Numbered from the stretch's first letter, positions 45,500 to 55,069 are shown. The stretch is 64,000 nucleotides of DNA from Chthoniobacter sp. (GCA_021414005.1 JAIOPH010000020.1:1-64000); one strand, 5' to 3'. The notes: generated by a model not told the origin, from the sequence alone. Translations and numbers: made by a program.

Positions 45500-45721
45500 A
45501 AGTTCGTTGCCTTTAGCGGTCGGCTGAAGCGTTGGCAATCGGCAACCTTTCCCTCTCGCGCACAGCCTCGCAAAAAATCGTCGGCGTGTTTTGAACACAT
45601 CACCGGGTGGTGGGTCTTAGTTCTGTGTTTAGGGGGAATTGACCGGGTCGTACACGTTGACTTTTGTGTGTGTTTTCGTTGGCGTGTGCGGCCCGGATTC
45701 CTTTTCCGGTGATCGCTTCGG

Positions 45722-45750
45722 TTGACCCCGCTTTTTCCGCCCGCTAGCCT
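45722..45750 (+). promoter_or_regulatory. putative guaD promoter
   Basis: TTGACC at 45722 and TAGCCT at 45745 are 17 bp apart. A 7-codon ORF starts at 45758, almost at the expected transcript start. Confidence 0.5.
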
Positions 45751-45757
45751 CGCCCCC

Positions 45758-45781
45758 ATGTCCACCCGCTGCGCGCGATGA
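45758..45781 (+). other. 7-codon upstream ORF overlapping the guaD start
   Basis: ATG at 45758 opens MSTRCAR and its TGA (45779-45781) overlaps the guaD ATG at 45778 (ATGA). With the promoter a few bases upstream, it could be a leaderless leader peptide that couples translation to guaD, or the start of the true N terminus in another frame. It is shown as a possible regulatory ORF. Confidence 0.3.
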
Positions 45782-47118
45782 ACCCCGACACCTCCCTGCT
45801 CGGCATCCGCGGCTTTCTCATTGATGCCCCCGAATTTGGCCGGCTCCGCCACTGGAGCGACGGCGCGCTCGTCATTGACGCCGGGCGCATTGCGGAGGTC
45901 GGCGATTACGCGTCGCTCTCGCGCCGGCCGCGGGAGCAGCCGGTGCGCTGGTGTCATTCGCCGCGCTCGGCGGTCTTTCCCGGCCTGATCGACCTGCACT
46001 CGCACATCCCGCAATACCCGGCGGTGGCACGCGGCAGCAGCGAACTGCTCCCGTGGTTGCGGCAGCACATTTTCCCGCTGGAGCGCGAATTTTCCGGTGC
46101 GAAAGGCCGCCGCGAGGCGACGGCCTTTTTCTCCGAACTTGCCCGGAACGGCACGACCACGGCGATGCTTTACACCGCGGTTTATGAGGACTCATGCGAG
46201 GCCGCGTTTCACGCCGCGGTCGAGAGCGGGCTGCGCGTCATCATGGGGAAAATGATGATGGACGTGGGCAGCTACGGGCAGCTCCAGCCGACGAAAATCG
46301 CGTCCATCTCGCTCCATGAAAGCGACCGGCTCTGCGCGAAGTGGCATGGGGCGGGGGATGGGCTGATTGACTACGCCTTCAGCCCGCGCTTCGCGGTGGC
46401 GTGCAGCGAGAGGCTGATGTGCCAGGCCGGTGAAATGGCGGCGAAATACGGCGCGTACATCCAGACGCATCTCGCGGAGAACATTGAGGAGATCGAGAAG
46501 GTGCGAAATCAGTTTCCGAACGCCTGCGACTACACCGATGTGTACGAAAAGTGCGGACTGCTCACCGAGCGCACGGTGCTCGGCCACTGCCTGCATCTCA
46601 GCGAGCGCGAAGTCGCCGCCATCGCCGCCGCTGGGGCCAGCGTGGCGCATTGTCCCACAGCCAATCTTTTCCTCCGCAGCGGCATCCTCCCGCTGGAAAA
46701 AATGCGCGCCGCCGGCCTGCGGATCGGGCTCGGCAGCGATGTCGCCGCCGGGCCGGAGCTGAATATGTGGCAGGTCATGCGCTCGGCCATCGAGTCGCAA
46801 AAGGCGCGCTCCTTTTACGAAAAGGAAGCGCTCATCCCCACGCCCGGCGCAGCGCTGCACATGGCCACGCAGGGTGGTGCCGAGGCGCTGGGAAAAGGCG
46901 CGGTCATCGGCAGTTTCGAGGTGGGCAAGGAAGCCGACCTCACCGTCATGGACTACGCCGCGCTGCTCCCGTATCGCCAAAGCGCGAAGCCCGTGAACGA
47001 CCTATCGGCCGAGGATCTCACGAGCCTTTGCATCCACCGCGGAGGCCCCCACGCGGTGCTGGAGACCTTCGTCCGCGGGCGCAGCGTCTTCCGCGCGCCG
47101 GAGCCGGAACTGTTTTAG
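45778..47118 (+). CDS. guaD: guanine deaminase (amidohydrolase)
   Basis: The 446-residue enzyme has the amidohydrolase metal-site order: GLIDLHSHIPQYP (HxH), IQTHLAEN (His), LGHCLHLS (His) and GLGSDVAAGPELNMW (Asp). The HSHIPQYP segment is the guanine deaminase signature, and IPLEREFS-like and LYTAVYEDS segments agree. It converts guanine to xanthine in purine salvage. No xanthine dehydrogenase gene is adjacent. Confidence 0.93.
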   Translation: MNPDTSLLGIRGFLIDAPEFGRLRHWSDGALVIDAGRIAEVGDYASLSRRPREQPVRWCHSPRSAVFPGLIDLHSHIPQYPAVARGSSELLPWLRQHIFPLEREFSGAKGRREATAFFSELARNGTTTAMLYTAVYEDSCEAAFHAAVESGLRVIMGKMMMDVGSYGQLQPTKIASISLHESDRLCAKWHGAGDGLIDYAFSPRFAVACSERLMCQAGEMAAKYGAYIQTHLAENIEEIEKVRNQFPNACDYTDVYEKCGLLTERTVLGHCLHLSEREVAAIAAAGASVAHCPTANLFLRSGILPLEKMRAAGLRIGLGSDVAAGPELNMWQVMRSAIESQKARSFYEKEALIPTPGAALHMATQGGAEALGKGAVIGSFEVGKEADLTVMDYAALLPYRQSAKPVNDLSAEDLTSLCIHRGGPHAVLETFVRGRSVFRAPEPELF

Positions 47119-47282
47119 ACGAAGGCGGGTTTCTTCCGCGAGAGCAGCGGGCTTTGCAGTCGTGGAAGCTGGGTTTGTTTGACGAATTGGCGGACGGGCC
47201 CCCCCGGCGCGGCGGACGCGAAAGCAAATTCTTGCAGTAGTCCAAGGATGCTGAGGAATTAGGAAGCAACAAAAAGACATTT

Positions 47283-50258
47283 ATGAGCGACCATTTCACC
47301 AAACACCTAGCCATAGCGGTGCTAAGCTCGCTCGCGATGCTATTACCGGCGGCTGCCCAATACCAAGGTTGGCAACATACCGGTCCGCTTTCCATCCTGA
47401 CCACTCCGGAAGGAGCGCACCTGCCGGCCACGGCATCGGAGGAAAACTTCCCGCTTCTGATTCGCTTGAACCAGAGAACCTTTGATTTCCGCCAGGCCAG
47501 GCCCAATGGCGAAGACCTTCGCTTCTCCGCCGAGGGCAAGCCACTGGCCTACGAGATTAACGAATGGGATGCGGCGCAAGGCCGTGCGAGCATCTGGGTG
47601 CGCATCCCGCTCATTAGGGGCAACGCGCATCAGGAAATCAAACTGCACTGGGGCAAGCCCGATGCGGTGAGCGAGTCGAGCGGCAAGGCGGTCTTCAATG
47701 AGTCCAATGGATTTGTCACGGTTATGCACCTGAATGATCCGAAGGATCCGAAGGACGAGGTCGGCACGTTGTCCCCCGTCAATCTCGGTGCGACGTCGTG
47801 CGAAGGGATGATCGGCAAGGCTTTGAATTTTGTGTATGGCCGGCCCGGAGTGGTTGGCGGCGAGAAAATCACGAACTATCCGACTGGCAACAGCCCGTCT
47901 TCCACCGAAGTATGGTTCAAGGACAACAAGCTGCCCGGACCATGGGGCAGCCGCTTTGTCTGCTGGGGTAACGAAGACAAAGGCAGCAAATTGCTCATCG
48001 GCATACTCAGCCCGCTTCATATCAGTTGCGGCGTGGAATGTCCGGGACCGGCTTCCTTGAACCAATGGTATCATGTGGTTCATACCTACGAGACAGACGG
48101 CACTCAGAAAGCTTATGTTAATGGCCAACTCGTGGCGGCGAAGAATGCGCCCATGGATTTCAAGAGTCCCTGCCGCATGTATGTGGCGAACTGGTATCGC
48201 AACTGGGAGACCGACGCTGATGTGGATGAAGTGCGCATTTCCAAAGTAACCCGGTCCGCCGACTGGATTCGCCTGAGCTATCAAAACCAGAATCCACTGC
48301 AAACCCTCGTCGGCACCCTGCCGCAGGCCGGAAATGATTTTTCCGTTTCCGCCCCAAAGATCCAGGTGGATGAGGGGAAGAGCGTGACCGTCACTGCGCG
48401 GGCCGGTGGGGCCAGAAAGCTGTATTGGATCGTCAAGCGCGATGGCGGCGAGAGCGTTGTGGCGGTGGATCAGAATACCTACACCATAGACGCGGGCCGC
48501 GTGGTCGCGGACACATCCTATGAGCTGCGGTTCAAAGCGGTCTATCCTGACGGCACGAAGAGCAAAGAAATTCCCGTAACGGTGAAGGAAGCGATTCCCG
48601 AACCGGTCTTCACGCTTAAAGCCCCGGCAAGTTGGAACGGTCGCGATGCCATCGAGGTGGTGCCGGAGATCAGCAATCTCAACGCGATGAAAGCCAGCGG
48701 TGCGGGTGAGCTGCATTACACTTGGTCGGTCTCCGGCGGTGCGGTTATCAAGGAAACCGTTCCCGATCGTTTGATCCTCAAGCGCTCGCAATTCAGCGGC
48801 GCGATCACCGTGAAAGCGGTGATCGACAACGGTGGCGCGTCCCACGAAGCGACGGTCGCGATTCAAGTGACCGAACCCAAGAGCGATCCGTGGGTGCAAC
48901 GGACACCGGAAAAGGACGAGAAGCCTGAAGACGGTCAGTTCTTTGCCAGGGATGACCAGAACGAAGGACTGCTCCACTACAACGGAACCCTTGATCAACC
49001 CGCAGACTCGGTGTTTCTGAAAGTGTATGCCGACGAAAAGCTGGTTAAAACCGAAAGCCAGATACCCGCTGCGGATAGGAGTTATGCCTTTTCGGCGAAA
49101 CTCAAACCCGGACTAATCAAATACAAGGTTCAGTTCGGAATCAAAACCGGCACCGCCGAAACAGTGCTGCAAACGGTCAGCAATCTGGTCTGCGGCGACG
49201 CGTTTCTGATCGACGGACAGTCCAACGCGCTGGCCACCGACACTGGCGAAAAATCACCGGCCGAAACCAACGAATGGATCCGCAGTTACGGAAGACCCGA
49301 GGGCGACCAGAAAGGGCCGCGGCAAAACCTATGGTGCAACCCGGTCTGGAAAGCGCAGAAAGGGGACAAGGCGGAACTCGGTTACTGGGGCATGGAACTC
49401 GCCAAACGGTTGGTCGCGAGCCAGAAGATGCCGATCTTCATCATCAATGGCGCGGTCGGAGGCAGCCGCATCGACCAACACCAGCGCAATGAGACCAAGC
49501 CCATGGATTTGACGACGATCTACGGGCGGATCCTCTGGCGCGTCCAGCAGGCCCGGCTCACTCATGGCATTCGCGCCGTGCTGTGGCACCAGGGCGAGAA
49601 CAACCAGGGGATGGCAGGACCCACGGGAGATTACGATTGGAAATCGTACCAGCAATACTTCGTGGATATGTCGGCGGCGTGGAAACAGGATTTTCCCAAC
49701 ATTCGGCATTACTATGTCTTCCAGATCTGGCCGGGTGCCTGCTCCATGGGTGATGGCAACATGATCCGTGAAATGCAGCGGACCTTGCCCAGGTTGTATT
49801 CCAATATGGATGTGATGCCAACGCTGGGCATCCGCCCGGCCGGAACCTGCCACTATCCGCTGGCCGGTTGGGCGGAGTTCGCGACCCTGATGCAGCCTCT
49901 GATCGAACGCGATACCTACGGGAAAAAGCCCGCTGCCGGCATTACGGCGCCCGACCTGAAGCGGGCAAGCTATACCAATGAGGCCAAAGACACGATCACT
50001 CTGGAGTTCGACCAACCGGTGATCTGGCTGGATGCGCTGTCCAGCCAGTTCTGCCTGGATGCGGAGAAAGGCAAGGTCGCTTCGGGCTCGGTGAATGGGA
50101 ACGTAATTACGCTCAAACTGAAAGAGCCCTCTGCCGCGAAGAAGCTCACCTATCCAGGCCCTAACTGGAACCAGAACGACCTTATCTACGGTACCAATGG
50201 CCTGACCGCTCTAACATTTTGCGGTGTGCCGTTGGAAAGCTCCAAGCAAAACCCTTAA
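47283..50258 (+). CDS. secreted LamG and sialate O-acetylesterase multidomain protein
   Basis: The 991-residue protein begins with a signal peptide (AIAVLSSLAMLLPAAAQ). Domains: DUF2341 (SEENFPLLIRLNQRTFDFRQARPNGEDLRF, to about 130), a LamG/concanavalin-like region (about 140-340, GFVTVMHLNDP to VDEVRISKVTRSADWIRLSYQNQ), Ig/PKD-like modules (about 350-560), and a C-terminal SGNH esterase of the sialate O-acetylesterase type: IDGQSNA (Ser647) and VLWHQGENNQG (His769). It probably removes acetyl groups from sialic acids or plant and host glycans. Base composition is lower in GC than the neighbours. It pairs with the next secreted protein, 10 bp away. Confidence 0.9.
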   Translation: MSDHFTKHLAIAVLSSLAMLLPAAAQYQGWQHTGPLSILTTPEGAHLPATASEENFPLLIRLNQRTFDFRQARPNGEDLRFSAEGKPLAYEINEWDAAQGRASIWVRIPLIRGNAHQEIKLHWGKPDAVSESSGKAVFNESNGFVTVMHLNDPKDPKDEVGTLSPVNLGATSCEGMIGKALNFVYGRPGVVGGEKITNYPTGNSPSSTEVWFKDNKLPGPWGSRFVCWGNEDKGSKLLIGILSPLHISCGVECPGPASLNQWYHVVHTYETDGTQKAYVNGQLVAAKNAPMDFKSPCRMYVANWYRNWETDADVDEVRISKVTRSADWIRLSYQNQNPLQTLVGTLPQAGNDFSVSAPKIQVDEGKSVTVTARAGGARKLYWIVKRDGGESVVAVDQNTYTIDAGRVVADTSYELRFKAVYPDGTKSKEIPVTVKEAIPEPVFTLKAPASWNGRDAIEVVPEISNLNAMKASGAGELHYTWSVSGGAVIKETVPDRLILKRSQFSGAITVKAVIDNGGASHEATVAIQVTEPKSDPWVQRTPEKDEKPEDGQFFARDDQNEGLLHYNGTLDQPADSVFLKVYADEKLVKTESQIPAADRSYAFSAKLKPGLIKYKVQFGIKTGTAETVLQTVSNLVCGDAFLIDGQSNALATDTGEKSPAETNEWIRSYGRPEGDQKGPRQNLWCNPVWKAQKGDKAELGYWGMELAKRLVASQKMPIFIINGAVGGSRIDQHQRNETKPMDLTTIYGRILWRVQQARLTHGIRAVLWHQGENNQGMAGPTGDYDWKSYQQYFVDMSAAWKQDFPNIRHYYVFQIWPGACSMGDGNMIREMQRTLPRLYSNMDVMPTLGIRPAGTCHYPLAGWAEFATLMQPLIERDTYGKKPAAGITAPDLKRASYTNEAKDTITLEFDQPVIWLDALSSQFCLDAEKGKVASGSVNGNVITLKLKEPSAAKKLTYPGPNWNQNDLIYGTNGLTALTFCGVPLESSKQNP

Positions 50259-50268
50259 ATCCATCAAC

Positions 50269-53070
50269 ATGACCATCACCAAGGTTCTCCTTTTCTCCGC
50301 TATCATTCTCCCCACCTTTGCCATCGGGCAAACTGCGGTCAATCCTGACCCAAACGGCGTTCTTCGGAAGCCCATCCCGGATAGGCTCGTAGTACTGACT
50401 TTTGACGACGCACCCGCCAGTCATGCGACGATTGTTGCGCCGATCCTCAAACCGCTCGGCTTTGGCGGCTCGTTCTATGTCTGCGACTTCGATTCGTTCA
50501 AGACACGCAAGGACTGGTACATGACCTGGCGGCAGATGATCGAGCTGGATCGCAGCGGCTTTGAAATCGGCAACCACACCGTGGGCCATGGAGGCGGTTT
50601 GGACAATTATCTGGCGATGGAGGATGAGTTGTTTGCAAACAACGGTCCAAAGATGACGACCGTCTGCTGGCCTCTCTATGGGGTAGTCTGGGGTATTTGT
50701 CCGGAGCTCGCCAAACGTGGCTATACCTTTGGCCGGGGAGGCCATGAGCGCCCCTATCGTCCGACAATCGACAATCCGTTTGACGTGCCTTCCTTCACCA
50801 TCAAGGACGGCGTTACCATGGAGATGTTTGTCAAACAAGCGCGACAGGCCTGCCAGGGAAGAGTGGTCGTCTATTGCTTTCATGGCGTGCCGGACATGGA
50901 GCATACGGGTGTTTCCCTCGATTCGGAAGTCTTCAAGGTGATGATGCAGTATCTGAAGGACAACAACTACAAGTGCATCGCGATGCGCGACCTGGCCGAA
51001 TATATCGATCCGGCAAAAGCCGCGAAGCTACCGCCGCCAAAGGAGGTCAGGGCCGAAGAGCCTTTCCTGACCAACAAGGACGACAAACCATACGGAGTGG
51101 TCGTCATGGCCGTTAAGCCAAATCCCGAACCGGAGAAGAAGCCAGCGCCCGCCAAGGCCTCGCTCACCAACGCCCCTGCCGTGAAGGCGATCAGCAGTGA
51201 AAAGCCCAATGTGTTCACCTGGAGCAAGGCGGAAGCCGGCAACTGGAATGATGGCTCCAAATGGACGAACAATCTCTCCAACGGATCCGCACCGGTTGCA
51301 GCTGGGCAGCCGGACTATGTCCTCAACTTCGAGCAACCCGGAAAGTATGATGTTACGCAAGACTTGGAGGAAGGGTTCCAGCTCAACCAGCTCAATCTGC
51401 GCGTGGGACAGGGGAATGCCCTGAAGCTGAGCGGCAAAGGCATCAAGTTTGTCGGCACAACACCGAGCATCAATCAGAATTCAGTCTTCACCGACGACCG
51501 AATTAACCTGCCCATCCATCTAACGTCAGATGTCACGGTGAATTCGTATGGTCACAATTACTCACGACCTGCCGCCCGGCTAATCATCGCAGGCTTGATC
51601 TCGGGGACTGGCGGACTGATCGTCAACGACGGCGGACCTCTCTTTATTACCAATTCGTCCAACACATACAGCGGTGGAACCATCATCAACAGTGGCACGT
51701 TGAATATGGATAGCTGGTCGAATGGCAAACCGGGAACGCTGGGAACCGGGCCGGTGACCCTGAACGATGGCGCCTCCTTCTCGCCCTGTGGCGGCGTATG
51801 CACCAATCCACTGATTTTGAACGGTGGCACGATCGAGGGCAACTTCACCTGGAATGGGCCAATTACGCTTAATGGGGTTACCCAGATAGCCGGGTTTAAT
51901 TTGAATCTAAATAAACTCAGCGGCGGCATCAGTGGGCCGGGCGGGCTTACGGAGATTGGTATTCAGGGCAACTTCGGCAGGAATAACTTCGGCACGGTGT
52001 ATCTCTGGGGTGTCAATACCTACACCGGTCCCACCACGGTTCGTATGGCCAAGTTGTTCGTCAAGAAGGCCGCGTCGCTTTACAACGCTGACACCGCGCA
52101 ATGGACCCCGGCGAAAATCAGCGTCCATCCCGGGGCCGCGCTTGTGCTCAGCGCCGGTGGCCCGGCCGAATTCAGTGGTGAACAAGTCGGCACACTGCTC
52201 AGGAATCTTACCGCAGCGGTCAACCACAACGGCCTGATGGCCGGTTCGATTTTGTGCCTAGATACCGCCAATGCCAAGGAAACGGTCACGGTTTCGGCCA
52301 ACATCCCGGATTCAAAGGGGCCTGGCGGCGGGGCCCTCGTCATCAAGAAGTGCGGGGCAGGGACCTTGGGAATGGCAGGCAAAAATACCTATACGGGCCA
52401 AACGATTCTTGAGAGCGGCGCGTTGAGTGTTTCGTCATTCAACAGCTTCACCAAAGGCAAGAATGCGGCCAGCAGCAGTCTGGGTGCCCCTCTGGATATT
52501 GAGGCCGGCGAGATTGTCATTGGCGAGGACGGCAAGGACGGTGATGGCACACTGATCTATACTGGGTCCGGTGAAACCACCGACCGCGTGATGAACCTCG
52601 CGGGCAAGAAGGCAACCGTTACCTTTGAGCATTCCGGCAACGGCCTGTTCAAGCTCACCAGCACATTTGTGCTCTCCGGCTACGGTGCCGACAAGACGAT
52701 CGTGCTCAAGGGTGACACGGCAGGGACAGGTGAGATCGCCGGCAACCTGTTCAACCCCCATGACCGCGCAGGGAAGGCAATCACCGCCGTCACCAAGTCC
52801 GGCACGGGCACTTGGGTGCTTTCCGGCACGAATACCTACAGCGGCAAGACGACGGTGCAGCAGGGCACGCTGTCGCTAGCGAGCGCGAAAAGTCTCGGCA
52901 CCCAGACGGATGTGTCTATTTCCGAAGGCGCGATGGTGGAATTGAGCTTCAGCGGTGAAATGAAGATAGGTAAACTCTATCTTGATGGGAAGGAGCAGCC
53001 CGCCGGTACGTTTAGCGCGGAGAACGCTCCAAGGTTCATCAAGGGCAAAGGGGCGCTAAAGAATCAGTAA
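50269..53070 (+). CDS. NodB polysaccharide deacetylase fused to a beta-strand-repeat passenger
   Basis: The 933-residue protein starts MTITKVLLFSAIILPTFAIG (signal peptide). Residues about 40-250 are a NodB-type carbohydrate esterase 4 domain: VVLTFDDAPASH (Asp46, Asp47) and EIGNHTVGHGG (His103, His107). After a Pro-rich spacer come autotransporter-associated beta-strand repeats such as ITNSSNTYSGGTIINSGTL, GKNTYTGQTILESGALSVS and SGTNTYSGKTTVQQGTLSLA, which fold as a beta-helix. No autotransporter barrel or PEP-CTERM tail is seen. It would deacetylate a surface or extracellular polysaccharide while held out on a beta-helix. Confidence 0.9.
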   Translation: MTITKVLLFSAIILPTFAIGQTAVNPDPNGVLRKPIPDRLVVLTFDDAPASHATIVAPILKPLGFGGSFYVCDFDSFKTRKDWYMTWRQMIELDRSGFEIGNHTVGHGGGLDNYLAMEDELFANNGPKMTTVCWPLYGVVWGICPELAKRGYTFGRGGHERPYRPTIDNPFDVPSFTIKDGVTMEMFVKQARQACQGRVVVYCFHGVPDMEHTGVSLDSEVFKVMMQYLKDNNYKCIAMRDLAEYIDPAKAAKLPPPKEVRAEEPFLTNKDDKPYGVVVMAVKPNPEPEKKPAPAKASLTNAPAVKAISSEKPNVFTWSKAEAGNWNDGSKWTNNLSNGSAPVAAGQPDYVLNFEQPGKYDVTQDLEEGFQLNQLNLRVGQGNALKLSGKGIKFVGTTPSINQNSVFTDDRINLPIHLTSDVTVNSYGHNYSRPAARLIIAGLISGTGGLIVNDGGPLFITNSSNTYSGGTIINSGTLNMDSWSNGKPGTLGTGPVTLNDGASFSPCGGVCTNPLILNGGTIEGNFTWNGPITLNGVTQIAGFNLNLNKLSGGISGPGGLTEIGIQGNFGRNNFGTVYLWGVNTYTGPTTVRMAKLFVKKAASLYNADTAQWTPAKISVHPGAALVLSAGGPAEFSGEQVGTLLRNLTAAVNHNGLMAGSILCLDTANAKETVTVSANIPDSKGPGGGALVIKKCGAGTLGMAGKNTYTGQTILESGALSVSSFNSFTKGKNAASSSLGAPLDIEAGEIVIGEDGKDGDGTLIYTGSGETTDRVMNLAGKKATVTFEHSGNGLFKLTSTFVLSGYGADKTIVLKGDTAGTGEIAGNLFNPHDRAGKAITAVTKSGTGTWVLSGTNTYSGKTTVQQGTLSLASAKSLGTQTDVSISEGAMVELSFSGEMKIGKLYLDGKEQPAGTFSAENAPRFIKGKGALKNQ

Positions 53071-53172
53071 TGGGGCCGGGATTCAAAACGGAGTATGAAC
53101 CTCTGGCGAATTCTTCTCCCGTTCACGGCCAGCGACCGCCGTCGCTGCCCCCACCACCAACCCACCCGCCCC

Positions 53173-53790
53173 TCAGCCCAGCCGCTCGATGACCACCTCG
53201 CCACCGGTGATGTCCATTTGCGGGACGGTGCTCTGGGCGGCGGTGAGGCGGTAGGTCTCGCCGCTGGTCAGGGCGGTCGTCTCGCTGAAGCTGATCACCC
53301 CAAAGCCGGAGCCGGCGGAGAGCGCCGCGCCATTGACCATGCCGCCGAAGAGGAGGTCGCCCACGCCCGGTGCCGTGCCCGCGCCGGAGCAGCTTACCGG
53401 GGCCGGGCCGGGTAGGCTCACCGCGTCAAAAACCAGCCGGCAGGAAAAGCGGAACACCCCGGCCACCGAGGCCGTGAAGGTGCCCCCGTCAAACGTCCCG
53501 CCCGCGCCGAGCGGGGCAAAGGTCGCGGCGTCGAACACCACCGGGTCCAGCGCCACCCCGCTGTTCAGCGACTGCACCGTGCCGATCTTGCGCTGGATCA
53601 GCAGCAGCGGCCCGCTGGTGCCGGGCGCGCCGGCCGGTCCAGTGGCACCCGTTGCGCCGGTCGCTCCCGCCGGCCCCGCCGGCCCGGCGGGCACGGCGTC
53701 GATCAGCGCCTTGAGCGCGTTGAGCTGCGCGCGCATCTGGACGGCGTCGATCTCGGTATGTTCCTGCGGAAGTGTGGGGTCGAAGGGCAT
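53173..53790 (-). CDS. collagen-like repeat protein with C1q/TNF-like end
   Basis: The 205-residue protein has a short coiled N-terminal part (IDAVQMRAQLNALKALIDAV), about eight Gly-x-y triplets (PAGPAGPAGATGATGATGPAGAPG) and a C-terminal beta-rich domain (FTASVAGVFRFSCRLVFDAV) like the bacterial C1q/TNF-like trimeric head. It is a probable trimeric surface or tail-fibre-type protein. It is in the same strand-run as the next gene, with a hairpin-prone repeat between. Confidence 0.75.
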   Translation of the reverse strand: MPFDPTLPQEHTEIDAVQMRAQLNALKALIDAVPAGPAGPAGATGATGATGPAGAPGTSGPLLLIQRKIGTVQSLNSGVALDPVVFDAATFAPLGAGGTFDGGTFTASVAGVFRFSCRLVFDAVSLPGPAPVSCSGAGTAPGVGDLLFGGMVNGAALSAGSGFGVISFSETTALTSGETYRLTAAQSTVPQMDITGGEVVIERLG

Positions 53791-53798
53791 GGGCGGAA

Positions 53799-53890
53799 AT
53801 GCGGAAGGTGGAAGGCGGAAGGCGGAAGGCGGAAGTGGGAACGTGGAACTCGGAAGGCGGAGTGGGGCGGAGCCATTCCGCCTTCCGCCT
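53799..53890. repeat. GGCGGAA tandem run with inverted copy
   Basis: Several GCGGAAG units run from 53800 to about 53865, then TTCCGCCTTCCGCC from 53876, the reverse complement, ending near 53891. The RNA would fold into a large hairpin between two genes of the same strand. Confidence 0.7.
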
Positions 53891-53893
53891 TTC

Positions 53894-54595
53894 CTACGGC
53901 GCCACGGTCACACTCGCGATGGCGGTGAAATCGCCCACCGGTGCCTCCGCTTCATAATACTGGAGCCGGTATTCGCGCGTCTCCGGCGCCGTCGCCACGA
54001 GCAGCGGGCGCGCGTCGAGATACGGGCTGGCCAGGTCGATGGCCAGCAGCTCCCACGCCCCCCCATTGCGCCGGCTGTAGATCGCCACGCCGGGCCGCCC
54101 GTATTTGCGAAAGGCCACCCGCACCACCTCCGAGGTGTCGCCGCGTTCCACCTTCAGGGTGAAGGACGGCACGAGATTTTCCGCCGTCTCCTCCGAGCCC
54201 ACGATGCCGAGCTGCAGGCCGATGGCCTCGGTGTAGTTCGGCGAGGTCTTGATGACCTGCACAAAGGCAAAGATGCGCTGGAGCGCGCCCGCACCCACCG
54301 CCGCGACCCCCACGGGCAGCGCCGGTGCCGAGAAGACCGGCAGGACAAAGGGATCGGCCCCCGGCCCCTCATACAGCTCCTCCAGCGCGGAGGTGGCGGC
54401 GGGGCCGAAATCGCGGGTCGCCACGAGCCAGGAACCCGCGGCGTACTGCAGGAAGCGGGCATCGGCCACGGTCGCCGTCACGTCGCCTGCAGGCAGGCCG
54501 AGGGTGGCATTGGCCAGCACCAGTTCTGCGGCGTAAGTGGCGAACCAGCCGGGCCGCTCGGCGATGCGTTTGGGGAAATAGGGTTGACGTTTCAT
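53894..54595 (-). CDS. hypothetical protein, partner of the collagen-like gene
   Basis: From ATG 54595 (MKRQPYFPKRIAERPGWFATYAAELVLANATLGL) it has 233 residues. An N-terminal helical region is followed by a Thr/Pro-rich middle and a C-terminal fibronectin-III-like beta domain (AFRKYGRPGVAIYSRRNGGAWELLAIDL, then YLDARPLLVATAPETREYRLQYYE). This is a family seen in Verrucomicrobia, of unknown role. The downstream collagen-like gene is on the same strand. Confidence 0.65.
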   Translation of the reverse strand: MKRQPYFPKRIAERPGWFATYAAELVLANATLGLPAGDVTATVADARFLQYAAGSWLVATRDFGPAATSALEELYEGPGADPFVLPVFSAPALPVGVAAVGAGALQRIFAFVQVIKTSPNYTEAIGLQLGIVGSEETAENLVPSFTLKVERGDTSEVVRVAFRKYGRPGVAIYSRRNGGAWELLAIDLASPYLDARPLLVATAPETREYRLQYYEAEAPVGDFTAIASVTVAP

Positions 54596-54821
54596 GGTCG
54601 GTTTCTTTCTAGGTTTGGTTTGGAAATGGGGCGTCGGCGGAATTGCCGGCCCCCAAAGCGGTCCCGAGTTCCAGGTGGCCCCGCTGTTCCAGAGCGCCAT
54701 TCACGCGTCCCTCCCGGAGAAAAGTGCAGAATCGCCGCGCCGACCGGCCGCCATCCCTGCTGATTTGGTGAAAAAACTGCCTGGTCCAGTCGCCTCCCTG
54801 GCTGGGCCAGCGACGCCGCCG

Positions 54822-55069
54822 GATGACCCGGTGACGCAACCGGATGATCCGGCGACGCAACCGAACGATCCGGTGACGCACCCAGATGACCCGGTGATGC
54901 AACCAGATGACCCGGCGACGCCACCGGATGATCCGGTGACGCAACCGAACGACCCGGCGACGCAACTGGATGATTCGGTGACGCAACCGAACGACCCGAC
55001 GACGCAACTGGATGATCCGGCGACGCAACCGAACGATCCGGCGACGTAACTGGATGACCCGGCATCAGA
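54822..55069. repeat. 21-bp minisatellite, about 11-12 copies
   Basis: Units of GATGACCCGGTGACGCAACCG and variants repeat with an exact 21-bp period for 11 full copies (54822-55052) and one partial. The period is a multiple of three, so each frame repeats a heptapeptide (for example DPVTQPN on the plus strand), and open frames exist on both strands. The plus-strand ORF from 54594 runs to a TAA at 55047, but its first part has no protein character. Confidence 0.9.

Noticed and set aside
53333..54763. 476-codon plus-strand frame over the collagen-like and partner genes
   Set aside because: Crosses the repeat and has no domain; the minus-strand genes have a Gly-x-y pattern and a beta domain.
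54594..55049. Plus-strand ORF ending in the minisatellite
   Set aside because: Its ATG is the complement of the neighbouring gene's start codon (CATG), the first half has no protein features, and the rest is the 21-bp repeat open in several frames.
54822..55069. CRISPR array
   Set aside because: The units are contiguous 21-mers with no spacers.
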